Of a stretch of 64,000 nt of DNA, positions 60,238-64,000 are shown in pieces. The DNA comes from Herbiconiux sp. SALV-R1 (lineage in GTDB: Bacteria; Actinomycetota; Actinomycetes; Actinomycetales; Microbacteriaceae). The position numbers and the translations under genes were made by a program. The DNA is taken from contig NZ_CP053344.1 in the NCBI RefSeq assembly GCF_013113715.1, positions 2,542,001 to 2,606,000 on the forward strand. The letters run 5' to 3'. Below the pieces are notes generated by a model. The model was not told the DNA's origin, made no database searches, and was given only the letters and a program-made list of their open reading frames with translations. Within the stretch, counting starts at the first letter, position 1; the number at the start of each line of letters is the position of its first letter.

Positions 60238-60482
60238 GCGGACACCGCCCGCTCTCGGTCACGCTGACCTGTGAGGAGTTGGACCTTCGAGACACCGAGC
60301 CACTCGGCCACGACCTCCACCTCGTCGAGACCGAATTCGACCTCGCCGGAGTAGCGCCGCTGCGTGGCACGAACACCTCGCTCGATGACACGAGCCAGCT
60401 CGGCGACGGGCTTCGCCTGCCATGCCATCTCGGCCCGGATCTCGGCTGCGATCCTCTGCGCCAGTGCAATTTCGGGGTTCAT
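60234..60482 (-). CDS. Cro-like HTH regulator
   Basis: An 82-aa protein from ATG 60482. Helices ALAQRIAAEIRAEMAWQAKP and VAELARVIERGVRATQRRYS, then FGLDEVEVVAEWLGVSKVQL, have the XRE-type five-helix pattern. First leftward gene, divergent from the repressor, hence the Cro position. Confidence 0.72.
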   Translation of the reverse strand: MNPEIALAQRIAAEIRAEMAWQAKPVAELARVIERGVRATQRRYSGEVEFGLDEVEVVAEWLGVSKVQLLTGQRDRERAVSA

Positions 60483-60493
60483 GGAGACGAGTA

Positions 60494-60589
60494 TGCGTTT
60501 ATAAACACGCAGTGTCAAGCGCAGACGCAGGATGAATTCTGCGCGCACATAAACGTGCTTATATAGACGCAACGCGCCTATATGTGTTA
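60494..60589. promoter_or_regulatory. Divergent switch region with three operator-like sites
   Basis: Three related near-palindromes lie between the Cro-like start (60482) and the repressor start (60601). O1, 60494-60511, is TGCGTTTATAAACACGCA. O2, 60551-60571, on the minus strand reads TGCGTCTATATAAGCACGTT. O3, 60573-60589, is CGCGCCTATATGTGTTA. They share a TGCG or GCGC flank, a TATA-like core and a GTGTT/CACG end. The AT-rich cores stand out from the GC-rich surroundings and probably overlap the promoters. Confidence 0.65.
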
Positions 60590-60600
60590 ACCTCGCGGGC

Positions 60601-61014
60601 ATGCCTAGAGGAACCGAACCTGCTCCACGCGCCTACGCCAAACTCGTGGCGAAGGAGCTCGTGGCCATCGCTGCAGTGCGTGGTCATGAATCCGGTAGGG
60701 CCATCGCGAAGATGCTTGGACTGAGCGAGGCTTACGTCCGAGCGAGGGTCGCCCCAAACCCCAGCGCATCGTTCACCGTCACGGACGTCGAGCGGTTCTG
60801 CAAGATCGCTGGGGTCAGCCCCACGGCGTTCCTCGGCGACCCTTCTGGGACGCGCCGAACTGTGGTCGCCGAAGCCCGAATGGCACCCGTGACCCCCATC
60901 GGTGTCAGTGGCTCGAAGAAGACTGTGGACCTACACACGACGCCTCTGGACGCAACGAAGATCGCCGCAGCCGAAACCACGAAGGCACCAGCGGCCGACA
61001 AGGACTCGCTATGA
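60601..61014 (+). CDS. Immunity repressor (HTH)
   Basis: A 137-aa protein. N-terminal HTH: KLVAKELVAIAAVRGHESGR, AIAKMLGLSEAYVRARVAPN, SFTVTDVERFCKIAGVSPTA. The C-terminal part is low-complexity (Thr/Ala/Lys) and has no S24 protease domain, so induction cannot be RecA-type self-cleavage and fits the ImmA gene next door. Overlaps immA by 4 nt. Confidence 0.82.
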   Translation: MPRGTEPAPRAYAKLVAKELVAIAAVRGHESGRAIAKMLGLSEAYVRARVAPNPSASFTVTDVERFCKIAGVSPTAFLGDPSGTRRTVVAEARMAPVTPIGVSGSKKTVDLHTTPLDATKIAAAETTKAPAADKDSL

Positions 61015-61472
61015 CACTCACATTCGAAACGGAAGAAGACTACGAAGGCACGACCGCCTACATGTTCGGCCGCGACAGCTACTACGACGGCCCTTGCGCC
61101 CGACGCTACGACCCCTACGTGCACGCTGAGGATCTCGGTCTGCCGATCATCTATCGCGAACTCCCACGCGATGACATCGACGCATGCTACTCCGAAGAGC
61201 ACCACGCGATCTTCGTGCGGCCGAACCTTCACGGCATCGTCGAACGGTGCGCAATCGCCCATGAGATCGTCCACTTCGAGCACGGCGACGTAGGTGACGA
61301 TCGCAAGCAAGAAGACCGCGCGGACCGCATCTCGGCCAGGCGACTCGTCCGGCCCCGCGATGTCTACGATTCGCTCGAGTTCACCAACGACATGGAGCGG
61401 GTCGCGTTGGAAATCGAGGTGACCGAGAAGGTGATGGCGATCTTCATCCGCGAGTTCGCCAACCGTGCCTAG
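61011..61472 (+). CDS. ImmA/IrrE-family metallopeptidase
   Basis: A 153-aa protein with the zinc motif HEIVH (84-88, in CAIAHEIVHFEHGD) and ADRISARRLV downstream, as in ImmA of ICEBs1 and IrrE. These cut or inactivate the linked HTH repressor on a DNA-damage or quorum signal. Stands between repressor and integrase with 4-nt and 8-nt overlaps. Confidence 0.88.
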   Translation: MTLTFETEEDYEGTTAYMFGRDSYYDGPCARRYDPYVHAEDLGLPIIYRELPRDDIDACYSEEHHAIFVRPNLHGIVERCAIAHEIVHFEHGDVGDDRKQEDRADRISARRLVRPRDVYDSLEFTNDMERVALEIEVTEKVMAIFIREFANRA

Positions 61473-62589
61473 ACCGCCACTCCCCCTCGAGACGTGGGGG
61501 AAAGTGACTCGCAGCACCATCGATGGGCGCCCTGTCGCGGTCGCCTACTATCGTGACAGCACCGGCCGGCGCCGCAAGATGCAGCGGTTTGGCAAGACAC
61601 CCGCGAACGCCGAGACAGTCCTGCTGGCGGCGCTCCGAGCGAAGCTTGCCGAGGGCGAGGCCGACGGCCTCCTCTCCCCCACCTCCACCGTCGAGGAACT
61701 CGCCAGCGCCTGGCTCGCCGAACGGAAGCTGAAGGGCGCGCCCGCGGGCACCATCACGACGTACCGCAACTCCATCACCGGGCAGATCGTGCCCGCGATC
61801 GGCTCTCTGCGGCTGCGTGAGGCGACGACACCGCGACTCGACCGATTCATCCGCGACCGCATGGATCGCGTCTCCACGGCGCGCACAGCGCGCACAGTGC
61901 TGGTACAGATGTTCTCGCTAGCGGTGCGGCACGGAGCGGTGCCGAAGAACTACGCGGCCGACGTCATCTCCGTGTCGGCGAAGAAGCGCGTCGTGAAGGT
62001 CATGAGCGAGAACGACATCCGTGCCATGCGCGCGCTGTTCCGAGAGTACGACCGCACCCACGTCTCGGAGCTCTACGAGCTCGCCCAGATGCTCACGGCG
62101 ACGGGCGCCCGGATCGGCGAGACGCTCGCGCTGCGCTGGGAAGACGACGTCGACCTCGCCCAGGGCGTCGTCTACGTCAGCGGCACGCTCATCGACGACG
62201 GGAAGCTCATCCGACAGGGGCACCCGAAGAGCGACCTCGGCAACCGCGGCCTGCAGCTGCCGCCGACCGTGCTGGCGATGCTCACGCAGCGTCGCGTGAA
62301 CGCCGAGTACCCAATGGTGTTCCCATCGGCGACGGGCACCTACCGCTGGCCGGCCAACACGCGCCGGCAGTGGCGCCAGGCGCTCGTAGACACCCCGTAC
62401 GAGGGCAAGACGCCGAAGGATTACCGGAAGGCTGTCGCGACTCACCTGGCGCGGAAGGTGGGCACGAAGGCCGCCGCCGAGCAGCTCGGGCACTCGGAGG
62501 AGATCACGAAAGAGTTCTACGTCGAGCGTCAGGCCGAGGTCGCAGATTTCGCGGGAGTCATCGAGACGTTGTTTCAAAGTAGCGAGTAA
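61465..62589 (+). CDS. int: Tyrosine site-specific integrase
   Basis: Joins attP and attB in tRNA-Lys. The 374-aa protein from GTG 61465 has an N-terminal AP2-like arm-binding part (VAVAYYRDSTGRRRKMQRFG), a SAM-like core-binding domain (VEELASAWLAERKLKGAPAG), and the catalytic domain: first Arg in TGARIGETLALRWED (about residue 216), HLARKVG (H-x-x-R, about 330-333), LGHSE and the nucleophile Tyr in KEFYVER (about 352). The stop codon lies inside the right arm-site repeat. Confidence 0.94.
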   Translation: MPRPPLPLETWGKVTRSTIDGRPVAVAYYRDSTGRRRKMQRFGKTPANAETVLLAALRAKLAEGEADGLLSPTSTVEELASAWLAERKLKGAPAGTITTYRNSITGQIVPAIGSLRLREATTPRLDRFIRDRMDRVSTARTARTVLVQMFSLAVRHGAVPKNYAADVISVSAKKRVVKVMSENDIRAMRALFREYDRTHVSELYELAQMLTATGARIGETLALRWEDDVDLAQGVVYVSGTLIDDGKLIRQGHPKSDLGNRGLQLPPTVLAMLTQRRVNAEYPMVFPSATGTYRWPANTRRQWRQALVDTPYEGKTPKDYRKAVATHLARKVGTKAAAEQLGHSEEITKEFYVERQAEVADFAGVIETLFQSSE

Positions 62590-62599
62590 GTAGCGGATC
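62582..62599 (+). repeat. Candidate integrase arm-type site, right
   Basis: GCGAGTAAGTAGCGGATC, one mismatch from 13095-13112, in the same orientation; overlaps the end of int and lies 67 bp from the attR core. Confidence 0.55.
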
Positions 62600-62630
62600 C
62601 GGCGCTCGCGCTGACTTCCGGGCGCAACAA

Positions 62631-62665
62631 AAAACCGCCCAGATCGTTGAGATCTAGGCGGTTTT
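62631..62665. terminator. Phage-borne terminator replacing that of tRNA-Lys
   Basis: AAAACCGCC (62631-62639) pairs with GGCGGTTTT (62657-62665), with AGATC/GATCT (62641-62645 / 62651-62655) inside. On the minus strand the stem is followed by six T, a strong intrinsic terminator for tRNA-Lys; on the plus strand it ends int with four T. Confidence 0.88.
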
Positions 62666-62666
62666 C

Positions 62667-62706
62667 GTGGTGCACCCCCAGGGACTTGAACCCTGAACCC
62701 ACTGAT
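62667..62706. repeat. attR: attR: 40-bp direct repeat in tRNA-Lys
   Basis: Identical to 12935-12974. Covers the tRNA from the 3' side of the anticodon loop to the CCA end; crossing over occurred within these 40 bp. Confidence 0.95.
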
Positions 62707-62743
62707 TAAGAGTCAGTTGCTCTGCCGATTGAGCTAGAGGTGC
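62668..62743 (-). tRNA. tRNA-Lys (anticodon CTT)
   Basis: 76 nt including an encoded CCA. On the minus strand: acceptor GCACCTC pairs with GGGGTGC (one G-T-type weak pair), anticodon stem ACTGA/TCAGT with loop CTCTTAA (anticodon CTT), T-loop GTTCAAGTC, ending ACCA. The 5' part (from 62707) is host; the 3' part was rebuilt by the prophage. Confidence 0.96.
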
Positions 62744-62801
62744 GAGGCCCGAGCGGGCCAGTCGTCAACATTAGCATGCTCGGGCGGGGTGCGCGAACCG
62801 G

Positions 62802-63338
62802 TCAGGATGCGACGCCCGCGAGGGTGCCGGAGACCTTGTTCGAGGGGTCGTAGACGAGGCAGAGCACCTCGTGGTCTCCGCCCTTCGTCCAGGAGTCGGC
62901 GGTGGGGGTGAGGTGGTTGAAGTCGTAGGCGGACTGCTCGTAGGGGATGCCGATGAACGTCGCGAAGGAGGCCCCGCATCCGTTCGTGGCTGCCTCGTCG
63001 ACGGCCTCGTCGCCCGGGTAGTCGTCGCCCGGGATGTCGAAGGCCTCGTACACCTCGTAGTCGTGGGCGGCGGCGCAGTCGACCTGCTGCACGTCTTGCA
63101 CCGACTGGGACTCGCCGTCGTTGAAGCAGTCGCCCACCGAGAGCAGGAAGACGTCGGTGGTCTCGGAACCGGCCGGTGCGGAGTCTGAGGTGGCGGGAGC
63201 GGCGGGACCCTCGTCGCCCCCGCCTCCGCTCGACGGGGCGGGGAGCGAGATGCAGCCGGCGAGAGTGACGAGGGTGAGGGCGGCGAGGCCGGTGAGGGCG
63301 GCCGTGCGAAGCGTGCTGTGCAGGGAATGGAGGGTCAT
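62802..63338 (-). CDS. Septum-formation-family lipoprotein
   Basis: A 178-aa protein with a lipoprotein signal (LAALTLVTLAGC, Cys about 29), a Gly/Ser/Pro linker and a Septum_form-type domain: LLSVGDCFND, VDCAAAHDYEVYEAFDIPGD, ATNGCGASFATFIGIPYEQS and DSWTKGGDHEVLCLVYDP, where four cysteines could form two disulfides. Extracytoplasmic; actinobacterial members are often linked to division or cell-wall proteins. Candidate LuxR-type site 37 bp upstream. Confidence 0.82.
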   Translation of the reverse strand: MTLHSLHSTLRTAALTGLAALTLVTLAGCISLPAPSSGGGGDEGPAAPATSDSAPAGSETTDVFLLSVGDCFNDGESQSVQDVQQVDCAAAHDYEVYEAFDIPGDDYPGDEAVDEAATNGCGASFATFIGIPYEQSAYDFNHLTPTADSWTKGGDHEVLCLVYDPSNKVSGTLAGVAS

Positions 63339-63374
63339 GGGGGTAGGTTCTCAGGCATCGGTCGGGGTGAGTTC

Positions 63375-63391
63375 TGAGCAATTCCTACTCA
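63375..63391. promoter_or_regulatory. TGAGCA-N5-TACTCA inverted repeat between divergent genes
   Basis: Third copy of the host motif, with one mismatch (TGAGCA for TGAGTA). It shares AATT-x-CTACTC with the 6753 site. It lies 37 bp before the lipoprotein start and 45 bp before bcp, so it could control either or both. Confidence 0.45.
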
Positions 63392-63435
63392 GCGGAGAGC
63401 GCACGGTGACCTCACGGCCCTGGGATACTGGAGGC

Positions 63436-63918
63436 ATGACCGACACGACTGCGCGCATCCAGGCCGGCGACACCGCCCCCGAGTTCACCCTCGTCGACGA
63501 GGACGGCGTCTCGCGATCGCTCGCCGACTACCGCGGCCAGCGGGTCATCCTGTACTTCTACCCCGAGGCCGGCACCCCCGGCTGCACGACCGAGGCCTGC
63601 GACTTCCGCGACAACCTCAACTCGCTGAAGAGCGCCGGCTACACGGTGCTCGGCGTGTCACGCGACAAGCCGGCGAAGCTGCGCGGCTTCGTCGACGAGC
63701 AGAACCTCAACTTCACCCTGCTCTCCGACCCCGACTCCGCCGTGCACGAGCTCTACAGCGCGTGGGGCGAGAAGTCGCTCTACGGCAAGACGGTGGTGGG
63801 CGTCATCCGCTCGACCTTCGTCATCGACGAACAGGGCGTCGTGACGCTAGCGCTCTACAACGTGAAGGCCACCGGCCACGTGGCGTCGCTGCGCAAGAAG
63901 CTGGGCGTCGACGCCTGA
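63436..63918 (+). CDS. bcp: Peroxiredoxin, Bcp/PrxQ type
   Basis: Reduces hydrogen peroxide and organic peroxides in the cytoplasm with thioredoxin. The 160-aa protein has PEFTLVDEDG, FYPEAGTPGCTTEACDFRDN with peroxidatic Cys50 and resolving Cys55 (C-x4-C, the atypical 2-Cys pattern of BCP), GVSRDKPAKLRGF and IRSTFVIDEQG. ATG 63436 has GGAGG upstream. Confidence 0.94.
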   Translation: MTDTTARIQAGDTAPEFTLVDEDGVSRSLADYRGQRVILYFYPEAGTPGCTTEACDFRDNLNSLKSAGYTVLGVSRDKPAKLRGFVDEQNLNFTLLSDPDSAVHELYSAWGEKSLYGKTVVGVIRSTFVIDEQGVVTLALYNVKATGHVASLRKKLGVDA

Positions 63919-64000
63919 AGCTTCGGCGCTGGGCCTGATGCCGGGGCCCGACGCCTGGGGCCTGATGCGGCGGGCCTGACGCCGGGGGCATGCCTGACCG
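63919..64000 (+). other. GC-rich repetitive tail of the window
   Basis: GGGCCTGATGC occurs twice with CGACGCC/GACGCC units between, forming a very GC-rich stretch after bcp. It may be part of a terminator or of an intergenic repeat; the window ends before this can be judged. Confidence 0.3.

Larger units (their letters stand above)
12935..62706. mobile_element. Complete-looking siphovirus-type prophage in tRNA-Lys
   Basis: The element is bounded by 40-bp direct repeats and has a tyrosine integrase beside attR. It carries full head, tail, packaging, lysis, replication, recombination and lysogeny modules. Late genes run leftward (18.4-40.9 kb), early genes leftward (46.2-60.5 kb), and repressor-integrase genes rightward (60.6-62.6 kb). 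The only possibly damaged core gene is the two-ORF terminase large subunit. A siphovirus is inferred from the tape measure, distal tail protein and frameshifting chaperones, with no sheath or baseplate-wedge gene seen. Confidence 0.95.

Noticed and set aside
61465-62589. Serine integrase or second recombinase
   Set aside because: The visible Arg...HxxR...Tyr pattern is that of a tyrosine recombinase, and no other recombinase gene was found.

Overview
The window is about 64 kb of high-GC DNA. Its gene content and style point to an actinobacterium, most likely of the Microbacteriaceae (an inference from otsAB, an ATP-binding LuxR regulator, septum-formation lipoprotein and small membrane proteins, not a database result). 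Two host segments flank one apparently complete, roughly 49.8-kb prophage.

Host left flank (1-12934): ilvD (runs off the window edge), the otsA-otsB trehalose operon, two small unknown genes, a glucose-6-phosphate dehydrogenase paralogue with an altered active-site signature, a 935-aa LuxR-type regulator, three small proteins, a FAD monooxygenase and an exported protein. Host right flank (62707-64000): the 5' half of tRNA-Lys(CTT), a septum-formation-type lipoprotein and a Bcp peroxiredoxin.

Prophage (12935-62706): a 40-bp direct repeat marks the attachment sites. attR lies in an intact tRNA-Lys gene whose 3' part and terminator are now supplied by the phage. attL keeps the orphaned host 3' end and the original host terminator. 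From left to right there is a cargo zone (13.1-18.4 kb: DUF3263, lipoprotein, two Tat-exported proteins, MltR-like protein and small proteins), a lysis and membrane module (18.4-20.8 kb: holin candidate, M23 endolysin), tail genes (20.5-31.5 kb: SGNH-hydrolase fibre, Gp37-like protein, distal tail, tape measure, frameshifting chaperones, tail tube), head genes (31.6-37.4 kb), and portal, a two-ORF terminase, TerS and HNH (37.4-41.6 kb). All of this late block is on the minus strand and suggests a siphovirus. A mixed-strand accessory island (41.1-45.9 kb) holds HIRAN-like and HEPN-like proteins, a chain of overlapping tiny membrane proteins and an MFS transporter. The long early operon (46.2-59.9 kb, minus strand) has almost every junction overlapping; it encodes DnaB helicase, a replication initiator with an iteron-like cluster, Bet/RecT annealing protein, YqaJ exonuclease, a RuvC-like resolvase and many small proteins. 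The switch region (60.0-62.6 kb) has two small HTH proteins leftward, three operator-like sites, and rightward a repressor, an ImmA/IrrE protease and a tyrosine integrase in one overlapping operon.

How it works together: the repressor operon keeps the lysogen and also makes integrase; ImmA probably removes the repressor on induction. The early operon then replicates and recombines the DNA, and the late block packages it and builds the virion. Cargo genes, including plus-strand singletons inside the minus-strand late block, are candidates for expression from the lysogen and for changing the host surface or blocking other phages. No CRISPR array, rRNA or insertion sequence was seen.
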